NCBI GenBank assembly: GCA_001642005.1
Contig: LWCA01000150.1
Location: forward strand, 1 to 47,105
Direction: 5' to 3'
DNA length: 47,105 bases
Source of the DNA: Intoshia linei
Taxonomy: Eukaryota; Orthonectida; Rhopaluridae
The notes below the pieces were generated by a model, which saw only the letters and a list, made by a program, of their open reading frames with translations, was not told where the DNA came from and made no database searches. Shown in pieces: positions 1 to 12,154 of this stretch; position 1 is the stretch's first letter; each line of letters starts with the position of its first letter. Both the position numbers and the translations under genes were made by a program.

Positions 1-1150
1 TTACATGATAAAGATTATAAATACGGTCAAGTTGATGTTATATCAGTAAAAAAACCGATATGGCATTTATTATTACAAATACCTCTATTTGAAAAATCAA
101 TTCAATTCTAAAACTGTCCAACAATGAATCAAATATACCAAGTGAAAGTGCACTATTTTATAATATAAACAAAATTTTAAAAACCGTTAAAGAAACTTTA
201 ATAAATGATGTAGCTTCGTTTAACCAGAACTTGTGTTTACATTTTGACGGCAAAAGAATAATTAGATATGACGGCCATAAAACTGAGAAACTGGCTGTTT
301 GTATTTCTGGAGAAAATTATTCAATACTTATTGCTTTACGGTCATTAAATAATAGTAAGGGTCCTACAATATACCAATAAATTCTAAATGTGTTGGAGTT
401 ATTTAATATTAATGATAAAATATCAATTGTGATTTGCGACAGAAGAAGCTCCAACACCGGTATTCATCAGGGTGTAATAACTTATTTGAAACAGATTTTG
501 CTAGAGTTTACATACGAAGGTTGTCGGTTTCATATATTAAACCTTATACTTAAACACGTTTTTTATACTGTTTTACAAGTTAATACAAATTCACCCAATA
601 TTTCATTTTCGTTTGTAACAAAACTTAAAGAAAATTTTGTTATTATAAAATCTTAATATATTGGAGAAATTAATATATAACACAATGCTTATTTACAGGG
701 AAATTGGCGTAATGACTACAAAGAATTATCTGAACTAATAGACGCTTATAAAACTAATAAAATACCAAAAAAATCCAATTATCAAATTTAAAAAGCCAAG
801 TGCATTTCTAATTCTCGTTAGAGTGCAAAAGCATTATATGCATTGAAATCATACATCTTAAATATGGATAGAGCACCAGAGATGAAACAAATTTGAGATT
901 TTATAGCAAATGTTTGGTCTAAATGTTGGTTTACATGCAGATTTCAAACATTTACAGAATGGGATTCTATAGAAGCAGAATTGCTATTAAATTATCCAAC
1001 TGTAGTTAAATGTTTGAACAAGCATTGGCTCCCCAAAAACACTTTGAGCAGAAAGCTAAAAATTTCGTACAATAATGAAATAGCAGAACGGGTTTAAAAT
1101 GCATGACTATTTCATCTGATGAAAAATTAGAACAAATGTGTATAAAAAAA
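1..1150 (+). pseudogene. Decayed DNA transposase (hAT-like, RNase H fold)
   Basis: Fragments of one transposase can be followed across all three frames. Recognisable blocks are LCLHFDGKRII and KLAVCISGEN near 230-320, then ICDRRSSNTG and CRFHILNLILKH at 430-555. The last block corresponds to the family motif D-x-x-x-x-N-T-G followed by C-x-H-H-I-x-E. Further blocks are NWRNDYKELSELIDAY near 700-750, ALYALKSYILNMDRA near 835-875, and WFTCRFQTFTEWDSIEAELL near 930-985. In-frame stops (for example just before 390) and frameshifts separate the blocks, so it cannot make an intact enzyme. The class is common in arthropod and cnidarian genomes and usually grouped with hAT-like elements. The element probably runs off the left edge, and I could not find its ends. 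Confidence 0.75.
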
Positions 1151-1311
1151 TATAACAATTATAATTAAAATAATTAAAATAAATTTTAATCTAATTATAC
1201 GACTATAAAACATACATTGTATACAAAATGGGACATACAGCCAAAAATACTTATTGAATTTCAAACAAAAATGTTAAATTGGGACACTCTATTATACATA
1301 AGTCTTATGTA

Positions 1312-1459
1312 ACGTGGCCAGAAAAAATACGTACTTTTAGCTTATTTGGTGTTAGATATAAAGCCAAAACTACTTATCTATGCTGAAGAATAAAAATTTT
1401 CAGCTTAAAATTTATTCCAAACAAACTAAAAGTGATAGTACGTATTTTTCTGGCCACTT
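1312..1459. repeat. Palindromic MITE flanked by TA (copy 1)
   Basis: A near-perfect inverted repeat. The left arm starts ACGTGGCCAGAAAAAATACG and the right arm ends CGTATTTTTCTGGCCACTT, each bordered by TA. The arms continue inward through a TTTAGTTTATTTG-like core. The TA target site suggests a Tc1/mariner-type non-autonomous element. A second copy with the same ends lies at 31384-31535. The flanks (ACATAAG.. and ..TTTATGT) also pair, so the palindrome extends past the TA. Confidence 0.8.
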
Positions 1460-2299
1460 TACATAAGTTTTATGTAAAAAATAGTTAAGAAATATAAATA
1501 GTATTAACGGTAATAAAATATTCACAAAAGTAATGAATTAAATTTTATCATATTTAAATTCGTTTTATTTATAAACTTAACAAAATTATTTTTTTACAGT
1601 AGTACTTAAAAAATGTTTGAGTAGAAGCATTTAAAATATTTTGATTTAGTTAATATAAATTCAGGTTTTTTTTTGAAATTATATATTTTTTTACAAAAAA
1701 TATGAAAAGTTTGTCCGTGAACTGTGTCTAAAATATACATTTTTTATTGATTTTTTTTAATTAATATTATTAGTTTCCCTAGTTTATTATTTCATTATTC
1801 ATTAGTTTCATTAGTTTTAGTTGATCTATGTTATATCTTAAAATTATAAAAAATGCATGCAACTACGGGAAAAAAAATGTCATCATATATTTTATGATAA
1901 AAAATGATATGGAAAACAGTAAAAGGTAAAAACGAGGGGTTTTTTGTGACGAAAATAAAAAATTTGATATCATTCTGCAACAATTTATACGGAAATTATT
2001 GTCTATATATGTCTTTTTTACATTTCAAAAAGAAGTGCAAATTGGAATAGCCATAATGTACATTCTACAATATACATTAGGCTGTCACACGTATCTAAGA
2101 ATCCATGATAATTAGTTAAAAATTAAAACTGAACTTTATTCGATGGATAAAGTAGATATAATTACATAACCCATCAATAAGCGGTAAAATAGGCTGATAA
2201 TAATGTTAATACGTACTTTTATTATTACAATTGTTTTAAAGGTTAATAAAAAATTGAAGATATTAGAGTTTCATTATATACAGGTTTGTCTGTATATAT
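1460..2299. other. AT-rich intergenic stretch
   Basis: No open frame, splice-bounded exon or clear repeat was recognised. Long A and T tracts dominate. It separates the dead transposase from the WD40 locus. Confidence 0.5.
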
Positions 2300-2632
2300 C
2301 AGGGGTGTCAGACTCAATTTGCTTGACGGGCAAAATGTGACAAAAAAATTATTACGTGGGCCGCATAAAAAAATATATGTACTTGAATCATTATCAAACT
2401 AACAGTTTTAATTAAATAATAAAATGAAATAAAAAATAATTATAATTATAATTAAAATTATTCTTAATAATTTTAAGTGCATAACGAATGCTAAAATTGT
2501 AATCAGGAATAAATAAATTATGAAAAATATATGAAAAAAGAAATATTGGTACAAAAATTTGTTATAACGCGGACGGCACATTCCATAATTGGAGCTGCAA
2601 ATGGCCCACTGGCCCTATAATTGAAACCCCTG
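2300..2632. repeat. hAT-type MITE
   Basis: The left end CAGGGGTGTCAGACTC and the right end TTGAAACCCCTG are typical hAT terminal repeats (CAG..CTG). GGGCCGC near 2358 and TGGCCCACTGGCCC near 2603 are typical subterminal GC patches. The flanking octamers (GTATATAT and ATATACAA) match at only 5 of 8 positions, so the target duplication is weak. Confidence 0.65.
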
Positions 2633-2670
2633 ATATACAATATCAATCTAATTATTATTATAATACGTAA

Positions 2671-2697
2671 TAATATATATATATATATATATATATT
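2671..2697. repeat. (AT)n microsatellite
   Basis: A run of alternating TA dinucleotides just upstream of the candidate first exon at 2731. Confidence 0.8.
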
Positions 2698-2730
2698 TAG
2701 ATATATTATATAAAAACACTAAATATTATC

Positions 2731-2807
2731 ATGACATGTTCAGCATCTTCAAAAAATTCCATTTCTCTGTTAGAAATTGAATATTTGCATGAATTATTAG
2801 AGCAAAG
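2731..2807 (+). other. Candidate isolated 5' coding exon (WD40 locus)
   Basis: An ATG at 2731 opens 25 codons ending at a GTATAT donor. The peptide starts MTCSASSKNSISLLEIEYLH and ends in an acidic helix-like stretch (HELLEQ). This resembles the short leader before the EF-hand part of WDR49/WDR64 proteins, but it is too short to prove. It ends in phase 2, whereas the first recognised WD40 exon at 3825 needs phase 0. It therefore cannot splice directly to that exon. It may be a relic of the original 5' end or a chance ORF. Confidence 0.35.
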
Positions 2808-2822
2808 GTATATTATATAATT

Positions 2823-3790
2823 AACTAGGTTGACTGTTATTTACTACGTACAAACAGGACCTGGCTCTGCTGAGGGCACATTTATATTATACTTAAAAAA
2901 TAAATTCACGTTGAAAATCTAACTTAAAAATCCTACTATTCACTATTATAAATCCTTTAAAGGAGTGGTTCCCAAAGTTGTTTCAGTTGGAATCATTATA
3001 TCACATTATTTTTTACTTTAAAGTGAATTATTCCATTTTAATTTTTTGTTTAGTAACATTTGCGTAAAGAATTTTAAAAACTATTGTTATCGCATTTTTT
3101 TAATTTATTAGACAGAATGTGTGTATTAGGGTGTGAATTTTTTCACTTTTTTTGTGAAAATACAAAAGTGCCACCTCATACGTGGAATATGGGGTTAAAT
3201 GATACACAATTATCAAAAAGTTATATAAAAAGGATTAAAAAAAACCCTGGGGCAAAGCATTTCAAAATATGAATAATGAGCAAAATTTAATTTATTTTGT
3301 ATAGTAAATTTCATAGTAATAATTATTTCGATAACAATTAATTTTTAATTTATATTTTTTTTATTTATTCAGTTTTCTCATTGGAATCGGTTTTTTTATC
3401 AATTCGGCGTTCATGATTCGCTAGACTATAATTTTACGCATCTTTATAGCTATTTGTTTAAAAAATTTTATATATAAAATAATATTTTTAAGAAAATTGT
3501 CCTATATTAGTTACTGTGAGCGATATATTGTTCAAAACTTTAGAGGCGATGCCCCAGGGTTTTTTTTAAACAGTTGGGAGGTAAGATTGGGTGGAAATTG
3601 AATATTTTCAAAATGTTCATATGGTGGAAGGGTGCAATTTTGATATAAAAATTCGTTCACACCCCTAATGTGTATAATATTAAAAATAGTAAAAACAATC
3701 CAACCGTAAAAATTGTCATAAATAGCATAAATTCCAGAAAAAATAATATTATAAAAACCTATTTTATAAATTTAGTAATAAAACTATCAA
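2823..3790 (+). repeat. Dispersed repeat family R, copy 1
   Basis: It begins near TTGACTGTTATTTACTACGT and continues through a patch like CTGCTGAGGGCACA and CCTTTAAAGGAGTGGTTCC. It ends with a block like ATAGCATAAATTCCAGAAAA. The same ordered blocks recur at 5425-6055, 7010-7970, 45728-46115 and 46305-46960 on this strand and at 33840-35260 reversed. I see no terminal inverted repeats and no coding capacity, so the class is unknown. This copy sits exactly where the missing 5' exons of the WD40 gene should be. Confidence 0.75.
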
Positions 3791-3824
3791 CAAAAAAATA
3801 CCAAAGCACTTTAAATTAAAACAG

Positions 3825-6800
3825 CTCTCCATTCCAAAAGGAGTCAATTGTATTGTATATTCATTAAAATCAAATTTGATTTTTACCGGAGGAATAGATA
3901 AAATTATTCGAGTTTGGCATCCTCACATGTTAGTCGCTCCAACCGGTTTTATTTTTCCAATTATCTTACTTATTACTTTACACATAGGAAAGTTATATGG
4001 ACATTTATTTACAATTATTGCTTTTACTGTTAATGAATCTGATCAACATTTGATTAGTTTGTCAACTGCCAGAATATTTCATGTTTGGGATATTCACACT
4101 TATCTTTTATTACAGGTGATTAATTAAATTATACATTTTTGTTAGATATAAATGTCAATTCACTCAATGTTCAACATATAGATATACAGATATTCAACAA
4201 TGTGTGGTGTATTTACATTATAGGGATTAATTTAAAAATTATTTGCTTTTTATTTTAATTTTAAACGACTATAATTTCATCAATTGTTTATTAGGTATTC
4301 GCTGACACGGAAGAACGTTTGGGTGAACGACGAATTTATAGTATTATATTTAACAATAAAACAGATTTATTGATAATGGGTTTATTTTATTTATTTTTTT
4401 ATACACAATACTGATTCATCAGTGTTACTTAACTATGCATATAAAATTATTTCTTAATAATATATTTTTTATCATATCACATCATATTGTATCATATTAT
4501 ATGAGCCATGCTAAACAATTAATCAAGGAGGTAATTAGAATAAAATAGATACCGCCACTTAAATTAGTTCTTGATAAATTTTACAGCGTTTAATTTTTCT
4601 AGAATATAATAATAAAATAATAACAATAAGTCTTACATTGAAGACTTATAACAACATCCTCGTAATTTTGATGAGAATAATACAGTTATTATTGCATAAG
4701 TTTCATGAATTAATTAAATAAAAATTTTCCTCTCTATCTTCAATTATGAAATTGATGATTGTAAAATTCCTCAAATGCTTTCTAAATCAACATACTTTTT
4801 ATACTTTTGTATATGGTACAGTGTTTCCCAAACGAAAAATTTTTACGGGTCCGCGAAATAATTTTTACTAATTAAAAGTCAATATATTACAATTATGATT
4901 AAATTTTTTTATGTTTCCTAGTAATTTCACTTTAATGGTCCGCAATAAATTTTATAATTTATAATTTATATTACTAGAAAATAAAGATGAATCCAAAAAA
5001 TTATTTTTTGAAATTTTTTTGAATTTTTTTTAGTATTATAATTTTTGTAGTAATAAAACATAGAAATAACATATTGATATTTTATGGAACAGCGGTTGAG
5101 TATCACTGATTTATTTTATCTATTTTTTAATTTTATTTAATTTTAGGCTCAAGTGTTATAGATACGTGGGCATTGGTAAAATCTTCATATGAAATTGAAA
5201 AATTACCCCATACACATGATTGTCCACTTGTTCATGTAATTAAAAAAAATAGAAAAAGGGCAGTTTGATATAAAATTTACCAGGTTGTGATAATATTTAG
5301 TTTTATCCATTTAAATGTAGTCTACTATGTAGACCAGGCGTTATTTTAAATTCATTAAAATGTCAAAAGAATTCATTTTTTAACAAATCTAATTAAATTT
5401 TAATTCCAAACATAATATAAAATACTCGATTTACTGTTATGTACTACGTATAAACAACACCTATTTCTATTCCATTATTTTAATTAATTATACAGAATGT
5501 GTGTAATACACTAATATTAAAATTTAATTAAAATTTAATATTAACACACTGTGTATAATATTAAAAATAAAGTAAAAACAGTCTAATCCTAAAAATTGGC
5601 ATAAATAGCATAAATTACAAAAAAATAAATTTATAAAAACCTATTTTGTCATTTCTATTGTGATATTCAATATTAATTTAATAAATACTTTAGATAAATA
5701 ATAAACAAAATGTTTTGAAAATGAGAATTTGAAATTTAAAAATTGCGTAGCAATGAAAAATATTCAGAAGGAATGAATTATACACATATTCCCACCCATA
5801 TTTCTTTATTGGAAATGTGTAGGCGTTCAATGCACATTTTTTTTTAAAATTGTAGGATCAATATTTACATTTTCAATTTTTGATTTATTTTATTATTATT
5901 TTCGAAATATTTGAAAAATAATGGTTCAAAATATATTAAAAATTATTTTTCACCGGAATGCGTAGATTTCTGGGGTTGAAATTTTGTATTTATACTAACT
6001 GGAATAAGCTTCATCAGAATAATCTTTTTTATTAATTATTTCAGTTAATATAACCCAGTTTGGGCTTAGAATATTAAAAGAATTTTAAAATAATGCATCA
6101 CAATATATTAGTAAGTAATTAAAATGTGATCGTAAAACTCAATAATGCCCCTATTCATAAAAAACTTTTATTCTATTATATTATTATTAGATATTTATAA
6201 ACGACGAACTAAATCAAGTAGTTACAATATGTACGGAATCGATAATAAAAGTTTGGCAAATATGGACCGGAGAAATGTTGTACAAAATTATATTTTCTCC
6301 TATTGATAAAGTTAACATCACATGTGGAGATATCGACGATTCCGGATATAGATTTGTGGTGGGAAGTTCTATCGGACTTATAAAATTATTTGAATTTACA
6401 TTCGGCCACGAATTGAAAACTTATTCATTGCCCCACAGAGTCAACATAACAGACAGTCTTGCTTATTCGATATCATTTATCAAATTTATACACGATAGTG
6501 TTAGAAAAATTGTGGTTTGTGAAACAAACGGTCGTATCACATTTTTTGAGGTAAATTATTTATTTCTTCGTCTCAAATTAGTATTTTTAAAGTTTAAATG
6601 GTAAATTATAATTTATATCAATAATTAAAATTATTGATTCGCAAAATAATGCGCGCGTTGTTTATACATAGTAGATTTTATTTGTTTTATTATTGACTAA
6701 AAAATATGTGCGGCATGGTAAATTTTGAACTGGAGATATATTAATTAAATTTACAAATTAAAGTATTACTATTTATATAATTAATTAACAATTACTAAGA

Positions 6801-9800
6801 TTAGTTTTGAAACCTGCAAAAAATTCAAAGGAAAATGATGAAATGTTTTATAAATAAATAATAATTTTTATATTTATGTTAGTAATAAGGGCATTGTTAT
6901 ATTGAAGGTACATGAAAAAACCTGTTAACAATTTAACTATATTCGACCCTAAATACAGCGACCTACCAGTTGATAAACCATGGTTGAACATGTCATTAAT
7001 ATTAACATTATGAGATTTCATTTTAAAAATTTTTTAAAATAAAATAAACGTATTATGTATCAATAATTAACTGAATCAGCACTTTATAAACATATTTCAG
7101 GTGCATTTTACCAATATTACAAGGATTGTAATAAATATAAAAATGATAATAATAAGGTTGGATTACTTTTAGTAATTCGTTGTAGTTTTAATTTAAATTT
7201 TAAACAAAATGTTTTGATAATAAGAATTTGATATTTAAAAATTTAAAGGAATGAATTATATAGATTTTCACCTATATTTCGTTATTGGAAATGTGTAGAC
7301 GTTAAATGAAAATTTTTCTTTGAAATTGTAGGATTAATATTGACATTTTTATTATAATCGAAATATTTGAAAAATATTGATTGATAATATATATTAAAAA
7401 TTATTTTTCATCGGAAATGTGCCGATTTCTGGGGTTCAAATTTTGTATTTATATCAACTGGAATAAGCTCTATCAGAATAATTTTTTTTTGGTAATTTGC
7501 GGATCGTTAATTATTTCATATTTTTTTTTTAATAAAATATTTCGGAAAAAAATATAGGAATACTAAAATGCTTTTTTGAATATGAAGGCGTCACTTATTC
7601 GGAATGAAATTTTTTGTGTATGTTAACAGGATACAACTGTACCACCTGTAAATTTTTTTAAATTCTAGGGCTGTGTTAATTTAAAAAAAAATATAATTTG
7701 GGATTCTGACCCTGAAGATATATTTTTTTTAAATTTAAATTTATGATAATATTTATGCTTTTAAAATCCGTATCAGAGTATATATTTTTTTAAATTTTCC
7801 AACTTGTTTGATTTTCAAAAAAGGACAATTGGGATTTTTGACCCTTAAGATGTGAGTTTGGGAGGTTCAAATTTATCTTACTAACACCCCGGAAAAACTG
7901 TAATTGAAATGTGGACTTTATAAAATTCTAAGACTGGTAGTTATTGCAATAAATGATAACACACATATTCACATACAAACAAAGCATTTGATATAAGTAA
8001 GGATTATAATCCTTAATCTTTAATTAATTTAGAATTATAAATTAATTAATTTAGGATGACAATTCTACTCAACTTATACCATTAAAGACATGTTACTCTT
8101 TTTCATCATATATACCTGAAATTCAAACAAAAGTGTTTAAGGATATAATTAATCAAGACGATATATACATAAATATAAATCAAAAATTCACCGACTCTGC
8201 TTTAATAGCAAAACAAGAGGTAAATTTAATTAAATTTATGAATATATCTTTTTAGAATTTGTTTGTATCTCAGAAACATTATGAACTCTACAATAATGAC
8301 AAACTTATTATTACACATAATGATCAATTAATTGTAATGAATATAAAAAAATTTATCGTAGAATACATTTTAAAAAATCCTAATCAACGTAAATTTTCAA
8401 ATAATAATATATTTACACATCATCTTGTAAATCAGCGTTTCCCCACCATTGAAAGCCTCCACGTTAAATTTTAATTTAGCTGCCACGTTTCTAGGCCCGT
8501 CAATTCATTTTTAAATTTTTACATATCCGCGATAGTGCGAAGGTTGGGAAACATTGATGTAAATTGTAAATGTATAATATTATTGTTATCAAAAATTATT
8601 TAGATAAACATGCAATGAGTCAGAATAATATGATCATTTACATATTAAATTGTAGAAATCAGGCAGTACCTGCAATACAGTCAAAATTTAATTTAATTAA
8701 AGACGCATATATGAACTTACCATTGACAAGTAAAAAAAGTTTAGAATAAAAATAGTATTTGTAAAAATCTGGGTGGTGCATGAAACAAAATTTTTTATTT
8801 CACACATGTTGATATCTGAAGACATAAAATGATTTATTTATTTATCATTTCTACCTTTGCAATCACACGGGTTTGATTTTTAGTTACATTTGTAAATATT
8901 AAATAAAATTTACGTTTCTAAATATATTATTCTTCTCATTTAATGTTTAATATATTATATTATAATATAATTATAATTATTGATTATTTTAGACTTACCC
9001 CATTTTGTACCACTTTGATATAAGTCTGATAGAGTATTATTTTATTTGTTATTTTAGAATCCAGGTTATCATCAGGAAGTATGCATAATATTAATGTATC
9101 AAAAGTTTCCAGGAAATCTGGTTTCTCAACGGTGTTGATAGAGCAGTCATATGCTACTAAATGCTTTCAATTCGAATCCATAATAGTTACAGGAAATAGT
9201 CATCATAGATTAGATTTTTATAAAGAAAATGAATCTGTATATTTTTTTTAATTATTAAAAAATTTCATGTAGAAATGCATATTTTCTTTAAGCCCAAAAT
9301 TAAAAAAATTACCAGAATATGTCACTGCTATAACCGCAGATGAAAACAAAACAGTGTTGTTTTCAGCTGACCGACGTAATTTTTTATTTTTTTTATAATT
9401 AATATATATAATTATAATGTATAATTTTAATCATTTATCATAAATAGTGGGATATGTTGTCAAGTGGAGTATTGAAATGTTTTTAGAAAATTTTGTAATA
9501 TTTTATGATTTTGAAAAAATTTTATTATTAATTTTTATTTTAGGATGAAACTTTAATTCAAGAAGAAACAATCTTCCGAGCACATTTATCTTGTATAGTT
9601 GACATTAAAGTGAAAATTTCAGAAAAAGTCAGTTTTATCGTGACTGCTTCTGTAGATGGTTCAGTACGGTAAAATTTTTAATCCAAAAAAATAAATTTTA
9701 TATCCTTTACATACAAAAAATTAAGGTGTGTCTATACTTTCGTAACAGTATTTTTTTCATTAAATCATGTACATTGTATATTGCCCAACGTCTCAACTAC

Positions 9801-12154
9801 TTCTTTTTAATTAAACATTTCAAAAATGCATACTATATAAAAATATGCACTAAACATAATTTACTTTTTAAAGATAATTTGAAAATATTATCAAAATTTT
9901 AAATGTTCTATAGTTTTGTCGCGGAGTGTACTACTGCACAGACTGTATAAAAAAATTATATGTCTGTTTGTTACTGTTTATTTAAAAATTAACAGTCGTA
10001 GAATTTAAATAAGCCCAATTTTTAATAAAATTTTTCCGGTCATGTTTGTATCTTAGTTTTATTTATTGAAATTGAGTTTTTCAGGGTTTTAAAACACAAT
10101 TTGCCTTTTTTTAAATAAAATCAGCCCAAAAATTTAAAACTATTCAATAGTCAACTATTAAATATAATTAAAATAAATATAAATATATATCTGCATTTAA
10201 AAATACTTTGCATTTAATTTTATAATTAATATAGTAAAAATTTGCACATATTGTTTTTAGTATATGGAACGCTAAACATTGTCAATATATTGGATTCTAT
10301 GGACAATCCCAAAATATATATGATATTTTTATTAGCAAAAATGATAAAATTTACCCTGATGATATCAATGAGGTTACAATAATAAAATTATACTTTTACA
10401 ATTATTTATTAATATTAATCATCTAGCCATCTATTACATTCCAAAAATCAAAATTTGATAAAAATAAACCAAGAAATATTGCATATCCTTTAAAATTTAA
10501 TGAAAAAAAGTATACATTTACAATTTTATTATATTTTATACAGAGGATCATCGTCGGGATGTACCATCTCCCTAAAGTAAAATTTTCAAATTATGAAGCT
10601 GGTAAAAATATATATTCATTTTTTAAATCTTTTTGTAAAATGACAGTGGATTACAAAAATAAAAATATCAAATTGGATAAAAATAAAATTTAAATATAAA
10701 AACATTTTTTAAAAAAATTATGTGGGCCGGATGAAATCTGTTCGCGGGCCCTAGATTGTCCATCCTTGACCTATAACAGTTTTTCTTAGACTTAAATCTC
10801 AACCCATCTGACACTCAAAATCACTGACGCAGACCATGATGCATGACAAAGACATGTTAAAAATTTTGGAAATTATTGCCAACACTTAGTTTAAAATTGA
10901 AATTATCAGAAAATTATAACGAGTATACATCAATTTGTAAAGTTTATTTTGTAAAAGATTTTGTTAAAATTATTTTATATAACAATTATATAAAATAATA
11001 TAACAATAATTTTATTCATTTACATTAAATTTTTTTAATGAAAATTTTAAAGAGTTTTAATATTTTTTTATTAACCAAGCTGTAAGGTTGTTTTTCAATT
11101 TTAAGTAAAGCGATAAAACTCTGGTACGTATACGAATATTCATTTAACAAAATCTTTTACAAAAGCGACCATTTACAAATAAAACTATACAAAAGAGACT
11201 ATTTACAAATAAAATTTTACTAATTGACCCACTATGAATTATGACCGTCAGAGGTCCGCGGAACCCCAGATTAAGAAAAACTGGTTTCTACGCAGTGGTT
11301 AATTTTCGAGCTTCTATTTAACATAATTTATTGTATTCAATTTAAAGTGACAAATTTAATTTTTATTTTAATCTCTCTTAATTAATCCTCTTAAATTCTA
11401 ATCAAAATAATACAATTTCATTGAATATAATAGTCAATTTTTCTTTCTTTTGCTCTACTCTTGAGAGCACTAACGGTTTAATAAATTAAAAAGGTCAATA
11501 TTTCATTAGAAAACTTTAATTTTCATAAAATTTGCATTTAATCTCAAAATTTTATATTGTTCCTTGGTTTTTTAATATAACCACCTTTAGTAAACCAATC
11601 TAAATTAAAAATTACGAATTAAAACTTTAATGAAAATTATTACTTAAATTTACTGACAATAAAAATTTAAAAATTAAACAATGATCGGGTGAACAAAAAT
11701 TGAACAAAACTTTGAAAAAGACTTTACAATCTTAACTTTAGAAAATATAATTTTTTTAATGTAGAATAATCGGAAAATAGGATACTTTGGCTCAAGGGTC
11801 CTGGTTGAGGACCATTATTATAAATATGAATATATTAATTTCATACATTAAATTTACACATATACACATAAATTAACATATATAATTTAGATGGTCTGGC
11901 GATTTAAAATTAACTGAATCAAATCAATATTCACAATATTTTAGTTTACTTATCAATTCAAAGGTATATATCAAAATTAATATTCCCTTGTACATATTTT
12001 ACCATATATTTAGTCTACTAAATATTCCATTGATACAATCAATATTGGTGATTTGAATTGGGGAAATATTTTCAGGCATCTTCCAATATATACGGTTTAT
12101 GCAATATATCATTACACGGTGCAACAAAATGAAAATTTTTTCCAGATTACCTAA
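3825..12154 (+). CDS. WDR49/WDR64-like WD40-repeat gene, 5'-incomplete, probably disrupted
   Basis: Multi-exon WD40 beta-propeller gene of the WDR49/WDR64/WDY group (family linked to cilia and testis). Modelled exons: 3825-3945, 3988-4115, 4295-4379, 5147-5235, 6191-6550, 8055-8219, 8256 to about 8432, 8604-8729, 9058-9236, 9273-9375, 9448-9494, 9544-9668, 10261-10372, 10427-10509, 10544-10576, 11891-11963, 12014-12154 (stop TAA). Landmarks are IFTGGIDKIIRVWHPH, LISLSTARIFHVWDIHT, VIDTWALV..LPHTHD, LNQVVTICTESIIKVWQIWT, VTASVDGSVRIWNAKHCQYI and FYGQ. All phases fit except at the exon interrupted by the insertion at 8433-8556. The usual N-terminal EF-hand and first propeller are absent. The two ends of the model are least certain, and the 10544 exon could instead begin at 10546. 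Either a decaying gene or an incomplete locus; family call firm, function inferred. Confidence 0.75.
4819..5108. repeat. hAT-type MITE in WD40-gene intron
   Basis: The left end CAGTGTTTCCCAAACG and the right end GCGGTTGAGTATCACTG are hAT-like terminal repeats. Internal GGGTCCGCGAAATAA and TGGTCCGCAATAAA patches are subterminal hallmarks. The flanking octamers match poorly, so no clear target duplication. It lies between exons 4295-4379 and 5147-5235. Confidence 0.55.
5425..6055 (+). repeat. Dispersed repeat family R, copy 2 (internally deleted)
   Basis: It shares GTTATGTACTACGTA, the ACAGAATGTGTGTA block, the ATAGCATAAATTAC block and a later GGAAATGTGTAG..TTTCTGGGGTT block with copies at 2823 and 7010. 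The middle part present in copy 1 (GGAGTGGTTCC) is missing. It fills the intron 5236-6190 of the WD40 gene. Confidence 0.7.
7010..7970 (+). repeat. Dispersed repeat family R, copy 3 with internal tandem units
   Basis: The 3' portion of the family. It includes CACCTATATTTCG..GGAAATGTGTAGACG, TTTCTGGGGTTCAAATTTTG, AAGGCGTCACTTATTCGGAA, then degenerate tandem units. Each unit starts near AAATTCTAGGGCTGT, followed by a T/A tract, GGGATTCTGACC and a TGAAGAT-like motif, at roughly 7664, 7782 and 7910. It lies in the intron 6551-8054 of the WD40 gene. Confidence 0.7.
8433..8556. mobile_element. 124-bp hAT-type element inserted in a coding exon
   Basis: The ends CAGCGTTTCCCCACC and GGTTGGGAAACATTG are inverted repeats of the hAT type. 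The flanks TTGTAAAT (8425-8432) and ATGTAAAT (8557-8564) match at 7 of 8 positions, as expected for an 8-bp hAT target duplication. Removing the element and one flank leaves the WD40 exon running to 8565, followed by a phase-matched 38-nt intron (8566-8603). The insertion itself brings an in-frame stop near 8472. Confidence 0.8.
10777..11283. repeat. hAT-type MITE in WD40-gene intron
   Basis: The left end CAGTTTTTCTTAGACTTAAA pairs with the right end TTAAGAAAAACTG, read in reverse complement as CAGTTTTTCTTAATCTGGGG. CCGCGGAACCCC lies subterminally. No convincing target duplication. Just to the left (10715-10766) lies another hAT-like GC patch, GGGCCGGATGAAATC..CGGGCCC. Confidence 0.6.

Noticed and set aside
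3084-3272. Plus-strand ORF of 62 codons
   Set aside because: It lies within family R copy 1, is not conserved in other copies and has no recognisable similarity.
10546-10620. Alternative acceptor giving IIVGMYHLPKVKFSNYEAG as the WD40-gene continuation
   Set aside because: It gives a 36-nt intron and an open frame, but it does not match the phase of the next supported exon at 11891. The 10544 acceptor does, so it was kept only as an alternative.
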